Assembly: GCA_949743325.1 (NCBI GenBank)
Contig: CATJTQ010000058.1
Location: 1 to 40,381 of the forward strand
Origin: an uncultured Lachnospiraceae bacterium
Lineage (GTDB): Bacteria > Bacillota > Clostridia > Lachnospirales > Lachnospiraceae
Direction of reading: 5' to 3'
DNA: 40,381 bases
The translations under genes were made by a program, and so were the position numbers. Shown here in pieces: positions 15,781 through 26,036 of this stretch. Position 1 is the first letter of the stretch, and each line of letters opens with the position of its first letter. The notes under the pieces are model-generated. The model did not search any database and was not told the origin of the DNA. It saw nothing but the letters and a program-made list of their open reading frames with translations.

Positions 15781-16881
15781 TTACGCCTGTTTTACTGAAT
15801 AACCTTTTTCTTCTAACAACTCAAAGGCCTTGTTAAACTCATGAAGATTATAAAACTCAACATGTAAAACTCCCTGTTCAAATTCCCTGTTATGAACAAT
15901 TCCGATATTTTTTATACTTATTTGATTTGCAGCAAGAAGCGTTGCAAAAATTGCAATTGCTCCAGTCTCATCTGCAATATCACAATACAATGCATATGAA
16001 TCTTGATAATTTTTCTTTTGTCTGCCTATTTTGCTTCTATACTCTCTGGCCTCATCAAAAAAGTTGTATATTTTATCTGAATCCTTTTCTTCAAATATCT
16101 TTTTCACATTATTTAAAACATCAATATATTTACCCAATACTTTACATACATTTTCAGAGTTACTCATACAAATCTGCTGCCACATTATTGGAGAACCGGC
16201 GGAGATTCTTGTTGTATCTTTAAATCCTCCTGCAGCAATAGTTTTCATTGTCTGGTTTTCATCATCACTTTCCTTTACTACATGCACAAGACTTGCAGCA
16301 ATTACATGAGGTGCATGGCTTATGGCAGACACATAATAATCATGTTCTCTATAATCAAGCACAAGAGGAATCGCGCCTATCGACTTTACAAAATTACTAA
16401 ACTTACGAACAGCGGCATCATCTACTCGCGAAGATGGAGTTATAAGATAATAGGCATTTTCTATAAGCCTGTCAGTTGCCGCTTCATATCCGGTCTTCTC
16501 TGAACCTGCCATAGGATGTCCTCCAATAAAACGCTCTTCAAGACCTAATTTAATTATTGTCTCATGAATCTGTGTCTTAACACTGCCCACATCAGTTATA
16601 ATACAATCTTTTTTTATATGCTGCGAAATTATTTCAAGATATTCGGCATTATAATTTACAGGCATACACATAAAAACGTAATCACACTCGTTAAAACTGT
16701 CATCAATCTCATGACATATAACATCAATACAGCCCTCTTCCTTGGCAGATTCTAACACTGAATATGTTCGGTTATATGCAACAATCTTAACAGTAGGATT
16801 AATTCGCTTAACAGTCTTTGCTATTGAGCCCCCAATCAACCCCAAACCTACAAATCCGATACATAATCCATCAAAATTCAT
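15781..16881 (-). CDS. tyrA: Prephenate dehydrogenase with ACT domain
   Basis: The enzyme oxidatively decarboxylates prephenate to 4-hydroxyphenylpyruvate, the committed step to tyrosine. The Rossmann motif GLGLIGGS is at residues 12-19. GGHPMAGSEKTGYEAA and the later SHAPHVIAASLV are the conserved catalytic and substrate-binding stretches. Residues about 297-366 form an ACT domain (DETGAIAIFATLLAANQISIKNIGI), normally used for feedback inhibition by tyrosine. At 366 residues the length is typical of Firmicute TyrA. It is the last gene of the Phe T-box operon, 31 bp after queA, and is followed by the operon terminator. Confidence 0.96.
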   Translation of the reverse strand: MNFDGLCIGFVGLGLIGGSIAKTVKRINPTVKIVAYNRTYSVLESAKEEGCIDVICHEIDDSFNECDYVFMCMPVNYNAEYLEIISQHIKKDCIITDVGSVKTQIHETIIKLGLEERFIGGHPMAGSEKTGYEAATDRLIENAYYLITPSSRVDDAAVRKFSNFVKSIGAIPLVLDYREHDYYVSAISHAPHVIAASLVHVVKESDDENQTMKTIAAGGFKDTTRISAGSPIMWQQICMSNSENVCKVLGKYIDVLNNVKKIFEEKDSDKIYNFFDEAREYRSKIGRQKKNYQDSYALYCDIADETGAIAIFATLLAANQISIKNIGIVHNREFEQGVLHVEFYNLHEFNKAFELLEEKGYSVKQA

Positions 16882-16912
16882 AATATGTCCTCATTTCTAT
16901 ATTAGTTCTTTA

Positions 16913-17944
16913 TCATGTTATAAACATAGCGTCCCCAAATGAAAAAAATCTATATTTTTCTTTTACCGCCTCCTCATATGCCCTTAAAATATTCTCCCTT
17001 CCGGCAAGAGCGCTTACCAACATAAGCAGCGTTGATTCAGGAAGATGAAAATTAGTCACAAGCGCATCTACAATATTAAACTGATAGCCAGGATAAATAA
17101 AAATATCAGTCCAGCCGCTGCATTCTCTAATCTCTCCATTATCAGCATAAGCAGCCTCAAGTGTACGGCAGCTCGTTGTGCCTACACTAATTACTCTCCG
17201 ACCTTCATTTTTGGCTTTTCTTATCTTCTGTGAATTATATTTGTCAATCATATAAAATTCAGAATGCATTGAATGTTCTAATATATTTTCAACTTTTACA
17301 GGACGAAAAGTACCCAATCCAACATGCAATGTTACATAAGCAATATCAATACCATTTTTCTCAATTTTATCAAGCAGTTCTTGTGTAAAATGCAGACCAG
17401 CCGTAGGCGCTGCTGCCGAACCATTATATTTTGCATACACAGTCTGATAACGGTTTTTGTCTTCTAACTTATGCTTAATATATGGGGGCAGCGGCATCTG
17501 CCCCAACTCATCAAGCACTTCCTCAAAAATCCCGTCGTATTCAAATTTTACAAGCCTATTTCCATCTTCGACAATATCTGTTATCTCACCTTTTAAAATT
17601 CCATCTCCAAAAGATACCCTAACACCTGGTTTTAACTTTTTGCCAGGCCTTACAAGAGTCTCCCACACATCATTCTCTCTGCGTTTTAACAATAAAAGCT
17701 CAATATTATCTTCTTTTCCATCACGACTGCCAAGAAGACGTGCAGGAATAACTTTTGTATTATTAAGAACAAGACAATCCCCAGGTCTTAAATATTCCGG
17801 CAAATCATGGAATATTTTATGTTCATAATGTCCTGTATTTTTATTTAAAATAAGCATTCTTGAAGAGTCCCTCTGCAAAAGAGGATCCTGCGCAATTAAT
17901 TCTTCCGGAAGATAATAATTAAAATCTGATAATTTCATATCCAT
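16913..17944 (-). CDS. queA: S-adenosylmethionine:tRNA ribosyltransferase-isomerase
   Basis: QueA transfers and isomerises the ribosyl moiety of SAM onto preQ1 at tRNA position 34 to give epoxyqueuosine. The N-terminal signature ([20 protein letters not shown]), the stretch [29 protein letters not shown] in the middle and the C-terminal [21 protein letters not shown] are family hallmarks. Starting at ATG 17944 with GGAGA 9-10 bp upstream gives 343 residues, the normal size. A TTG five codons earlier overlaps the ribosome site and is rejected. tgt is not next to it; the neighbours are an RDD protein gene and tyrA within the Phe T-box operon. Confidence 0.97.
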   Translation of the reverse strand: MDMKLSDFNYYLPEELIAQDPLLQRDSSRMLILNKNTGHYEHKIFHDLPEYLRPGDCLVLNNTKVIPARLLGSRDGKEDNIELLLLKRRENDVWETLVRPGKKLKPGVRVSFGDGILKGEITDIVEDGNRLVKFEYDGIFEEVLDELGQMPLPPYIKHKLEDKNRYQTVYAKYNGSAAAPTAGLHFTQELLDKIEKNGIDIAYVTLHVGLGTFRPVKVENILEHSMHSEFYMIDKYNSQKIRKAKNEGRRVISVGTTSCRTLEAAYADNGEIRECSGWTDIFIYPGYQFNIVDALVTNFHLPESTLLMLVSALAGRENILRAYEEAVKEKYRFFSFGDAMFIT

Positions 17945-17982
17945 AATAATTTTCTCCAATTAAATCATTACATAAATAACCG

Positions 17983-18768
17983 CTATTTTTCTATGCTTTC
18001 CTGATTTGTCCCAGTACCTTCATTCATACTGTTCTGTAATGTATTATTTGAAGGAACTGCCGCATCATTATTTGAACCATTGTGCGATGGCACTGATATA
18101 TTTCCATTACCCTGCTGTGATATTTCCGACGGCATCGGCCTATTTACCAATCCGTCCTGCGGTCCATTATATGGGGAAGGCGATGCATTAACCGGTCCTC
18201 CATACGGATGATGCGGCGCATTCGCTGGTCCGCTATATGGAGGATTTACATACTGAGGCTGTACAAACTGTTTTCTTATATACACCGTCTTTTTAACATT
18301 ACATGCATATATAACTCTAGAATCACAGAACATATCGTGAAGCGCCGCTTTTTCTTTATCTATAAATATTAAAATATAACCGACACACAGAAATGAACTT
18401 ATAAATCTAGCTATTGTCTCTCTGTAAATAATGTTAAATAATGAAAGTTTTCCACCATCTTTTCTGACAACTTTTAGCTTCATAATATATTTGCCTAATG
18501 TCGTCTCTGTACAATATATACATATAATAAAATATGAAAGGGTCAAAATACAAGAAAGTATATCAACAATCGAGTAAGTAAAAACAATTGATTTATTAAA
18601 ATATTCAACTGTCATAATTTCACCAAAAAATATATATTTAATCATAAAAGAGGCTATCCCAACTATAAAACCATCAATCAAAAATGCTATAAATCTTGGC
18701 ATAAATCCAGCATAGGTAAGTTCTTCCTTACTAACTGCAGAATTATTTTCATTAGATGACATCTGCAT
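17983..18768 (-). CDS. RDD family membrane protein with Pro/Asn-rich tail
   Basis: Residues about 15-165 form an RDD domain with membrane segments: FMPRFIAFLIDGFIVGIASF carries the conserved Arg and Asp, and STILSY-type helices follow. TTLGKYIMKLKVVRKDG, RETIARFI and KAALHDMFCDSRVIY are the remaining family motifs. The last 90 residues are low-complexity (NPPYSGPANAPHHPYGGP, GNGNISVPSHNGSNND) and probably disordered. The function of RDD proteins is mostly unknown; some are linked to ion or membrane homeostasis. The start overlaps the end of sppA by 17 bp, with GGGGG shortly upstream, so translation of the two is probably coupled. Confidence 0.9.
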   Translation of the reverse strand: MQMSSNENNSAVSKEELTYAGFMPRFIAFLIDGFIVGIASFMIKYIFFGEIMTVEYFNKSIVFTYSIVDILSCILTLSYFIICIYCTETTLGKYIMKLKVVRKDGGKLSLFNIIYRETIARFISSFLCVGYILIFIDKEKAALHDMFCDSRVIYACNVKKTVYIRKQFVQPQYVNPPYSGPANAPHHPYGGPVNASPSPYNGPQDGLVNRPMPSEISQQGNGNISVPSHNGSNNDAAVPSNNTLQNSMNEGTGTNQESIEK

Positions 18769-19744
18769 AATACATTAGCCCCCCATTCTTGTATTCATTC
18801 ATCAGTTCTATATTTGTCTGTACATCTGACTTTGGAATTATATTCTCAATTTTTTCAAACATCAGCGAATAAAATGTTTTTTTATCCTGTCCAAAAGTAT
18901 AATAATCCGAAAAACTAAAACAATCTGACAGATAATTACTGAAATCATCATAAGACAGTACTCCATCTATAAGTCCTGCTTCTTTTGCCTGTCTAGCTGT
19001 ATAAATCCTGCCGTCAGCAACTTTATAAACTTGATCTCTTTTCATACCTCTGCCATGTTCAACAGCATCTATAAAACTTTCATATGATTCATCAACTATA
19101 GATTGATATATATTGAGCTGTTCTTCTGTAAGCGGTGTTCCCGCTGAACCCATAGCCTTATTTTTTCCGCTGGCTATATTTACCTCTTTAATTCCAAGTT
19201 TTTCATACAGTCCTGAACAATCGTAACTGGACATAATACATCCTATTGAACCTACAATTGATTCCTGGTTAGCATAAATCTCATCTGCTGTGGCTGCAAG
19301 ATAATATCCACCTGAACAACAGTATGAATTGCAATATGCATATATTGGACGTCCGGTAATTTCTTTATATTTCACAAGCTTATCATACAGCTCAACAATC
19401 TCATAAGTATAACCGCCGGGACTGTCTATATTTAAAAACAGTCCCACATTATTTGAATTATATATCATATCATCAACAAAATCCAAAATGCCTTGATGAT
19501 CATACTCAACTATTGAAAAAAGATCAGAAGAACCTACATCCTGTATTGTACCGCTTATATTTATTACACCTACAAAATCATTTACAGGATAATTTTTAAC
19601 AGTCTGCGTCAAACTGCTAAAGCTTGCATTCCAATAATCTTGGAAATTATTTTGAATATTATCCTGCACTGCCTTTGAGGCAAATCCTGAAATTACAAAT
19701 AAAACTAAAGCAATAACCGCACCAAATATCTGTTTTATCTTCAT
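18752..19744 (-). CDS. sppA: Signal peptide peptidase SppA, 36-kDa type (S49)
   Basis: This membrane-anchored serine/lysine protease (S49 family) degrades cleaved signal peptides on the outer face of the membrane. From ATG 19744 (AAGGGG upstream; the GTG at 19759 contains that site) it has 330 residues with one N-terminal membrane helix at about 6-22. Hallmarks are NIDSPGG (residues 105-111), catalytic Ser144 in YCCSGGYYLA, GSIGCIMSSYD, and the Lys in SGKNKAMGS (Lys194 or Lys196). The length matches Bacillus-type SppA. It follows pheT by 23 bp and overlaps the RDD gene. Confidence 0.94.
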   Translation of the reverse strand: MKIKQIFGAVIALVLFVISGFASKAVQDNIQNNFQDYWNASFSSLTQTVKNYPVNDFVGVINISGTIQDVGSSDLFSIVEYDHQGILDFVDDMIYNSNNVGLFLNIDSPGGYTYEIVELYDKLVKYKEITGRPIYAYCNSYCCSGGYYLAATADEIYANQESIVGSIGCIMSSYDCSGLYEKLGIKEVNIASGKNKAMGSAGTPLTEEQLNIYQSIVDESYESFIDAVEHGRGMKRDQVYKVADGRIYTARQAKEAGLIDGVLSYDDFSNYLSDCFSFSDYYTFGQDKKTFYSLMFEKIENIIPKSDVQTNIELMNEYKNGGLMYYADVI

Positions 19745-19767
19745 TAATATCCCCTTCACTTTCCAGA

Positions 19768-22191
19768 CTACTGCCTAAGCTCAATACCAATCTTCTCAAG
19801 ATTTTTTAATATTCTGTCCATTGGTTCCCTGACATCAGACTCCTCAAGTGTTTTATCATTTGCACGGAACGTAATGGAATAGGCAACAGATTTATAGCCA
19901 TCTTTTATCTGTTCACCCTCATATATATCAAACAACTCATAATTCTCCAAATACTGTCCGCCTTTTGACTCTATTATCTCTTCAATCTGACCTACTAAAA
20001 CTTCTTTTTTCATTACCATACTTAAATCACGACTAACAGCAGGATATTTAGCTATACCTGTATATTTTATATCAAAAGTTGCCCTCTCAACAATTTCAGG
20101 CATATCAATAACAGCAATATACACTCGTTGTCCAATATTATAATTATCTGCAACAGTCGGATGAAGTTCACCAATATAACCAATCACAGTTTCATCATAA
20201 ATCATATCAGCCTGTCTTCCAGGATGAAGAAATGGTCTTCCAGCTTCAGGATTGTAGACAATTTTATCTTTAAGACCAACCGCATATAAAAAGTCTTCTG
20301 CTACACCCTTCATAGTAAAGAAATCACCATCACCATACATACCAAATGTAAGCTGTATTCTCTCATTAGGAAGTTCAGTCAAAGGCATCTGTTTAGGAAT
20401 ATAAATATTTGCCAGCTCATACAGACGAACATTTTTATTTCTATGATTGTAATTTGCAGCTAGAGATGTCAGTATTCCATTTAGCGGTGTTGTCCTCATA
20501 ATGCTATAATCCTCACCTAGCGGATTGGAAATTACAACCGCATCTCTCAGTTTTGAATCTTGAGAAATCAAAAGCTTATCAAACACTTTCGGACTCTCAA
20601 ATGAAAATGACATTGCCTCACTAAAACCATATATTTGAGCAGTATTTTTTGCAATTTCCTCTATACGAAGCTTAAATGACAACTGCCCGGTTGTAGCCTC
20701 ACCGCTTGGGAGTGTTGTTGGAATATTATCATAACCATAAAACCTTGCAACCTCCTCCGCAATATCTGCAAAACACTCTAAATCCTGACGGAAAGATGGA
20801 ATAATAATTTCTTTTGTATCACTGTCATAAGATAACTCAAGTCTCTCAAAATAGGAAAGCATATCATTTACAGCTATATCAGTTCCCAAAAATTTATTTA
20901 TTTTCTCAGGCTCAAACTTTATTCTAATATTTTTATTTTTAAAATGGGATATATCTACAACTCCCCCTACAACTTCTCCTGCACCAAGTTCCTCTACTAA
21001 CTGACAGGCACGGTTAATTGCCTCAATTGCATTGTTTGGATCAAGTCCTTTCTCAAATTTACCTGATGCATCTGTACGAAGACCAACTTTCTTTGATGAA
21101 AGACGAATATTTGTTCCATCAAAACACGCTGCCTCAAAAAGCATTGTATTTACATCATCAGTAATCATAGAGTTTTCGCCGCCCATAATCCCTGCAATTC
21201 CAACTGCCTTCTGAGCGTCGCATATCATAAGAATATTTTCATCCAAGTTCCTTTCCTGCCCGTCAAGCGTAACAAAAGTTTCACCAGCTTTCGCACGGCG
21301 GACAATTATCTCTTTACCCTCAATTGTATCTAAATCATATGCATGCATTGGCTGTCCGTACTCTTCCATTACATAGTTCGTAATATCTACAATATTATTG
21401 ATTGGACGAATACCATGAGCTGCAAGTCTTCTCTGCATCCACTGCGGTGACGGCTGTATCTTTATATTTTTTACTACTCTCGCACAATAACGACTGCATA
21501 AGTCTTTATCTTCAATTGTAACTCCATTAAAATAATCATTTATATTTTCTGAATTTTCTTTAACCTGAACCACAGGCGGAATAAATTTCTTATTAAATGT
21601 AGCGGCAGCTTCCCTTGCCAGACCAAGTACGCTATAACATTCTACTCTGTTAGAAGTAATTTCATATTCAAACACAACATCGTGCAGACCAAGCACATCG
21701 ATTGCATCCGCCCCAACTTCAACATCATCTGAAAACTGATACAAACCTTCTTCAGGTGCTTCAGGATAAAAGTTTCTGTCTGAACCCAGTTCCTCTATTG
21801 AGCACATCATTCCATTAGAAACAACACCGCGAAGCTTTCCCTTTTTAATTTTAATTCCGCCTGGCGTTTTCTTTCCATCATGTCCCCCAGCAACTCGGCC
21901 TCCATCAAGAACAACTGGTGTTTTCATACCTTCAGCAACATTTGGAGCTCCTGTTACAATCTGCAGCAGTTCATCCTCACCTATATCAACCTGACAGACA
22001 ACCAACTTCTCTGCATCTGGGTGCTTCTCAATCTTTTTAACCTGACCTACAACAATATTTTCAATATCTGCATCTAATCTATTAAAGCATTCTACTTTTG
22101 AACCTGAAAGCGTCATAGCATCCATAAATTCTTTATCACTGACTTCTAAATCAGGAACATAATCTTTTAACCATTTATATGAAGTATTCAT
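19768..22191 (-). CDS. pheT: Phenylalanyl-tRNA synthetase beta subunit
   Basis: This is the beta subunit of the alpha2-beta2 synthetase that charges tRNA-Phe. Its 807 residues are typical. An EMAP/OB-fold tRNA-binding domain lies at about 43-150 (VVGQVKKIEKHPDAEKLVVCQVD), followed by the B3/B4 editing domain (SRYCARVVKNI, HGIRPINNIVDITNYVMEE), B5 (YGYDNIPTTLP), the catalytic-like core (LANIYIP) and the C-terminal ferredoxin-like anticodon-binding domain at about 715-807 (KYPAVSRDLSMVM, GYKSVAYSITFRANDKTL). It is 20 bp downstream of pheS. Confidence 0.98.
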   Translation of the reverse strand: MNTSYKWLKDYVPDLEVSDKEFMDAMTLSGSKVECFNRLDADIENIVVGQVKKIEKHPDAEKLVVCQVDIGEDELLQIVTGAPNVAEGMKTPVVLDGGRVAGGHDGKKTPGGIKIKKGKLRGVVSNGMMCSIEELGSDRNFYPEAPEEGLYQFSDDVEVGADAIDVLGLHDVVFEYEITSNRVECYSVLGLAREAAATFNKKFIPPVVQVKENSENINDYFNGVTIEDKDLCSRYCARVVKNIKIQPSPQWMQRRLAAHGIRPINNIVDITNYVMEEYGQPMHAYDLDTIEGKEIIVRRAKAGETFVTLDGQERNLDENILMICDAQKAVGIAGIMGGENSMITDDVNTMLFEAACFDGTNIRLSSKKVGLRTDASGKFEKGLDPNNAIEAINRACQLVEELGAGEVVGGVVDISHFKNKNIRIKFEPEKINKFLGTDIAVNDMLSYFERLELSYDSDTKEIIIPSFRQDLECFADIAEEVARFYGYDNIPTTLPSGEATTGQLSFKLRIEEIAKNTAQIYGFSEAMSFSFESPKVFDKLLISQDSKLRDAVVISNPLGEDYSIMRTTPLNGILTSLAANYNHRNKNVRLYELANIYIPKQMPLTELPNERIQLTFGMYGDGDFFTMKGVAEDFLYAVGLKDKIVYNPEAGRPFLHPGRQADMIYDETVIGYIGELHPTVADNYNIGQRVYIAVIDMPEIVERATFDIKYTGIAKYPAVSRDLSMVMKKEVLVGQIEEIIESKGGQYLENYELFDIYEGEQIKDGYKSVAYSITFRANDKTLEESDVREPMDRILKNLEKIGIELRQ

Positions 22192-22211
22192 CTATTTTCT
22201 CCTTTCACTTA

Positions 22212-23237
22212 TTAAAACTGTTTCAGAAAACGTATATCATTTTCATACAACAGCCGCATATCATCTATTTCATATTTTAACAGCGCTATTCTCTCCAATC
22301 CTACGCCAAATGCAAAACCAGAATATTCATCAGGATCTATTCCGCTCATTTTTAAAACTCGTGGATGTATCATACCACAACCTAATATTTCAATCCAACC
22401 TTCACCTTTACAAAAACGGCAGCCCTCTCCTTTGCATTTAAAACAAGTCACATCCATCTCGGCACTCGGCTCTGTAAACGGAAAGTGATGAGGACGGAAC
22501 TTAACTTTAGTATCAGCTCCAAACAGCTGCTTTGCAAATTCTGCAAGAGTTCCTTTTAAATCAGCAAATGTTATATTTTTATCAATAACCATTCCTTCAA
22601 TCTGATGAAAACAAGGTGAATGAGTTGCATCTACTTCATCCGAACGAAAAACACGTCCAGGCGCTATCATTCTTATCGGCAGTTTTCCTCTTTCCATCTC
22701 GTGAACCTGAACTCCTGACGTCTGTGTTCGAAGTAGTATATCTGGTGTTATATAAAATGTATCCTGTTCATCTTTCGCTGGATGATTGGCCGGAATATTT
22801 AACGCCTCAAAATTATAATAATCATATTCTATTTCAGGTCCCTCAACTACTTCGTAACCCATACCAGTAAAAATCCTCTCAACTTCTTCAAGGGCAACTG
22901 TATTAGGATGACGATGACCTAAATTTACTTTCCTTGCCGGAAGCGTCACATCAATAACTTCTGCTCTTAATTTAGCTTCCCTGGCTGCGTTTTCAAGCTT
23001 TGATTTAGTCTCTTCCAAAACTTTCTCTATTGCCTGACGAGTTTCATTTACTTTCTGCCCAAAAGCAGGTCTCTCCTCTGGTGCAACATCCTTCATACTT
23101 TTTAAAAGCGCTGTCAGTTCTCCCTTTTTTCCAAGAAAACCTACTCTTACATCATTAAGTTTTTCAAGCTTTTCAGATGTTTGTATCTGCTTTAACGCTT
23201 CCTCTCGAATCTCTTTTAATTTCTTTTCGATATCCAT
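22212..23237 (-). CDS. pheS: Phenylalanyl-tRNA synthetase alpha subunit
   Basis: This is the catalytic alpha subunit, 341 residues. Residues 1-85 are the coiled-coil tRNA-binding arm, rich in Lys/Glu. The class II core follows: motif 1 around GHRHPNTVALEEVERIF, motif 2 with FHQIEGMVID, a Cys-rich loop (CFKCKGEGCRFCKGEGW) common in Firmicute PheS, and motif 3 as GFAFGVGLERIALLKY. It is the first structural gene after a Phe-specific T-box leader. The ribosome site is AGGAGG and the start ATG at 23237. Confidence 0.98.
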   Translation of the reverse strand: MDIEKKLKEIREEALKQIQTSEKLEKLNDVRVGFLGKKGELTALLKSMKDVAPEERPAFGQKVNETRQAIEKVLEETKSKLENAAREAKLRAEVIDVTLPARKVNLGHRHPNTVALEEVERIFTGMGYEVVEGPEIEYDYYNFEALNIPANHPAKDEQDTFYITPDILLRTQTSGVQVHEMERGKLPIRMIAPGRVFRSDEVDATHSPCFHQIEGMVIDKNITFADLKGTLAEFAKQLFGADTKVKFRPHHFPFTEPSAEMDVTCFKCKGEGCRFCKGEGWIEILGCGMIHPRVLKMSGIDPDEYSGFAFGVGLERIALLKYEIDDMRLLYENDIRFLKQF

Positions 23238-23322
23238 CTTTTTACCTCCTTAAAAATCAACATAAGTATGTGCTTAGTTAATTAACTACACAAATGCAAC
23301 TATCCAACTCACTACTTGCACA

Positions 23323-23586
23323 ATAAAAAACGCAGATACTTTAACATCCCTTAGGGACGAAATAGTATCCGCGGTACCACCCTGTTTTCCATATCATTTT
23401 ATATTGATACAGACTCTCTAAGCATTTAACGCATGCCAACGTCTTTTTCTACTTTTTTTCAAAAAAGAAACTCCTGTGGGAAATTCAACTTTTAACTGAA
23501 CCTGAGGAAGCTTACAGCCGATGACTTCCTTTCTCTGTAGGAAACTAAAAGTCTACTTACACATTCATAGCCTTTAACATTTATAC
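23323..23586 (-). promoter_or_regulatory. T-box leader, phenylalanine-specific
   Basis: Read on the minus strand, the hallmark T-box sequence AGGGTGGTACCGCGG lies at 23369-23383. It is followed by the terminator stem (GCGGATACT .. AGTATCTGC with a run of T ending near 23323). Upstream is a long stem I (about 23440-23570) with a purine-rich GAGAAAGGAAG stretch. A specifier loop contains GAATTTC, in which UUC (23480-23482), a Phe codon, matches the downstream pheS. Uncharged tRNA-Phe would stabilise the antiterminator and allow transcription of the six-gene operon. Specifier assignment rests on position in the loop and on gene context. Confidence 0.95.
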
Positions 23587-23592
23587 TTGTCT

Positions 23593-23622
23593 ACAATAAC
23601 ACAATATTATAAATTTTGTCAA
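23593..23622 (-). promoter_or_regulatory. Promoter of the T-box pheS operon
   Basis: Minus strand TTGACA (23617-23622), 18-bp spacer, TATTGT (23593-23598). The -35 is a perfect consensus and lies about 20 bp after the comEC stop; the -10 is mediocre. Its position right before the T-box leader supports it. Confidence 0.7.
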
Positions 23623-23641
23623 GTAATATTATCTATCTAAA

Positions 23642-26017
23642 TCATCTGCTTTGCACTATATATCTTCCGTCATTATAATTAATATTCACGGCGCCGCACT
23701 TCATCGTAATAAAAATTTTACTGTAAACATTTTCAAGCCTTTCTATAAGCTCCGCATGAGGATGCCCATACTTATTCTGTTCACCACACGAAATAAGGGT
23801 AACTTTTGGTTTGATTTTATCTAAAAATTCTTCACTTGTTGTATATCCTGAACCATGATGAGCAGCAACAAGCACTTCTGTATCCAATAATCTTCTATTG
23901 TGCAGTATCCTGCTCTGAGCGGCCTGTTCCATATCACCGCAAAACAACATTGAGAAACTATTTTCAGAACCACCGCCATTATATTCCAATCTCATTATAA
24001 TTGATGTATCATTTCTATTTACAGTAATAAAATCTTTAGATGGATGTATTCCATCAATTTTCAACTTTCCGCAGACAAGTCTATTTCCATCTCCAAAAAC
24101 AGCTACTTTTACCCCATTATTTTTTGCAAAATCTTCTAGTTTCTTATACTCTTTATCAACAAATGACGTTTTAGGAAGATAAAGTGTTTTTATTTTAACA
24201 CTTTTATCTGAAATAATCTCAACAATACCTGATATATGATCTCTGTCAAGATGAGAAACAAATACTGCGTCTAGCACAATACTGCCATCAGCTTTTAAAA
24301 ATGGAATAATACGATATTTGCCTACCTCTGATAAATCTGTACTGCCACCATCATATAATATTCTTGCACCATCTTCTGTCTTGACAAAAACACATAACCC
24401 CTGCCCTACATCAAGCATTTCTATACTTAACGGAACTTTTCTATGTATAAAAAACAACGATGGAAGGGCTAAAAAAAACACAATCCAATATTTTTTTCTA
24501 ACCTCTTTCCTGTTATAAATAAATATTATTAAAATAAGCAGAAAATAATATAATATACAGACAGAAAATGAAGGTTTTCCGGGAAAAATATTATAAAAAG
24601 GCAAGCTTTGCATATATAAACACAAACCATTGATATATTTTAAAATAAGGCTTCCTGGCATAATTAATATTTTAGAAACGCCCAATAGAAAGAAACTGAA
24701 CATTCCTGATATAATGCCGCACACAAGAACAACTGGCATCAACGGCAATACAGCCGCATTTAAAATAAGTGAATAGGGATTGAAATTAAAGAAATAAAAC
24801 AAAGAAACAGGGAGGGTAAATATTTGAATCCCAAGACTGGTATACATTGCTTTTAACAATTTTGATTTTGACTTTACCAGTAGAGAAAAAACAGGAACCA
24901 CTGTAATTATTCCCATAACTGCAGAGACAGACAAAATAAACCCCGGCAAAAACAATGTGTATGGATTGCTTAACAATATATAAATAACTGCAGCTGCAAG
25001 AGATGTCGGCAAATCATAATCCCTCCCTTTAACAGATGCACCAATAAATACAGCAAACATTAAAAAAGCTCTTATCGAACTTGTAGAAAAACCGCATAAA
25101 ATTCCAAATAAAAATAATAAAAAGATACTTATTATACCAGATGATAAATAACTTAGAAATTTCCTTGACAATGAAAAGACCGCCATACCGGCAACAGAAA
25201 AATGAAGACCTGAAACAACAAGAATATGACCTATTGACCCATCCATAAATAATTTTTTTGTCTCCCCGTCAACGCTATTCTTTTCTCCCAAAAGCATAGC
25301 CTGAAAAACTCCTGAACTTACTTTGTCAGTAATTTTATTATAATTTTTATGAAGACAATCTCTTATATTTCTTATTGATTGCAAACAGATGTCATCACCG
25401 CATCTGATGTGCAGTATATTATCTGCAAAGAGGCTAAAATGTATATCCAATCCATAATAATACGTTTTCTCATCAAACTGACCTTTATTTGTCGGAGAAG
25501 ACCATCTGCTAACTTCACCGGTAACAGTTATATTATCTCCAATTTTTACACGATCATCTTTATTTATGTAAACTAAGCATTTCAGATTTTTCCCACTTGA
25601 AATAAGATCATCTGAGACAATGTTTTGCAATGACAAATTTTTGTTTGATAAATCTGATATATTTACAGATATTTTGTTTTTATCTATGTAAAAGCAGTCT
25701 TTTAAAAAAACTTTAATATAATTTTCAGCAACCTCATAATCACAAATAATACCGTTTAACACAATCTCCTGCCTGTCATCAGGCAGCATATTTTCAAGAA
25801 AACTATTTTTTCTGTCAGTTACAAAACATCCTGTTAAAAAAAACAATGCTGCACATATTATATATATTCTTCTCAAACGCCATATAAAGCAACATACAAA
25901 AGCCAATATTATAGTAAATACTATAATGTAAAATATATTGATCCGCGGCATTTGATGCATAAAAAATATTGCGCTGCAAAACAACAGTACCATCACACAC
26001 AACGGACGGTTCTGCAA
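23642..26017 (-). CDS. comEC: ComEC/Rec2 family DNA-uptake channel protein
   Basis: The 791-residue polytopic protein is the putative inner-membrane channel for single-stranded DNA during transformation. Order of parts: N-terminal membrane helices (about 5-60), an extracellular OB-like domain (ILNGIICDYEVAENYIKVFL..GDNITVTGEVSRW), the competence domain with many helices (ILVVSGLHFSVAGMAVF, CGFSTSSIRAFLMF), and a C-terminal metallo-beta-lactamase-like domain from about 520 (LDVGQGLCVFV, DGGSTD, SHLDRDHISG, VAAHHGSGYT). Metal-ligand His/Asp residues are present in SHLDRDH. The start at 26017 is TTG, supported by GGGGGG seven bases upstream; the next ATG, eight codons on, has no ribosome site. 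It follows the GerMN lipoprotein gene closely. Confidence 0.95.
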   Translation of the reverse strand: MQNRPLCVMVLLFCSAIFFMHQMPRINIFYIIVFTIILAFVCCFIWRLRRIYIICAALFFLTGCFVTDRKNSFLENMLPDDRQEIVLNGIICDYEVAENYIKVFLKDCFYIDKNKISVNISDLSNKNLSLQNIVSDDLISSGKNLKCLVYINKDDRVKIGDNITVTGEVSRWSSPTNKGQFDEKTYYYGLDIHFSLFADNILHIRCGDDICLQSIRNIRDCLHKNYNKITDKVSSGVFQAMLLGEKNSVDGETKKLFMDGSIGHILVVSGLHFSVAGMAVFSLSRKFLSYLSSGIISIFLLFLFGILCGFSTSSIRAFLMFAVFIGASVKGRDYDLPTSLAAAVIYILLSNPYTLFLPGFILSVSAVMGIITVVPVFSLLVKSKSKLLKAMYTSLGIQIFTLPVSLFYFFNFNPYSLILNAAVLPLMPVVLVCGIISGMFSFFLLGVSKILIMPGSLILKYINGLCLYMQSLPFYNIFPGKPSFSVCILYYFLLILIIFIYNRKEVRKKYWIVFFLALPSLFFIHRKVPLSIEMLDVGQGLCVFVKTEDGARILYDGGSTDLSEVGKYRIIPFLKADGSIVLDAVFVSHLDRDHISGIVEIISDKSVKIKTLYLPKTSFVDKEYKKLEDFAKNNGVKVAVFGDGNRLVCGKLKIDGIHPSKDFITVNRNDTSIIMRLEYNGGGSENSFSMLFCGDMEQAAQSRILHNRRLLDTEVLVAAHHGSGYTTSEEFLDKIKPKVTLISCGEQNKYGHPHAELIERLENVYSKIFITMKCGAVNINYNDGRYIVQSR

Positions 26018-26036
26018 ATAAATCCCCCCTTATTTT

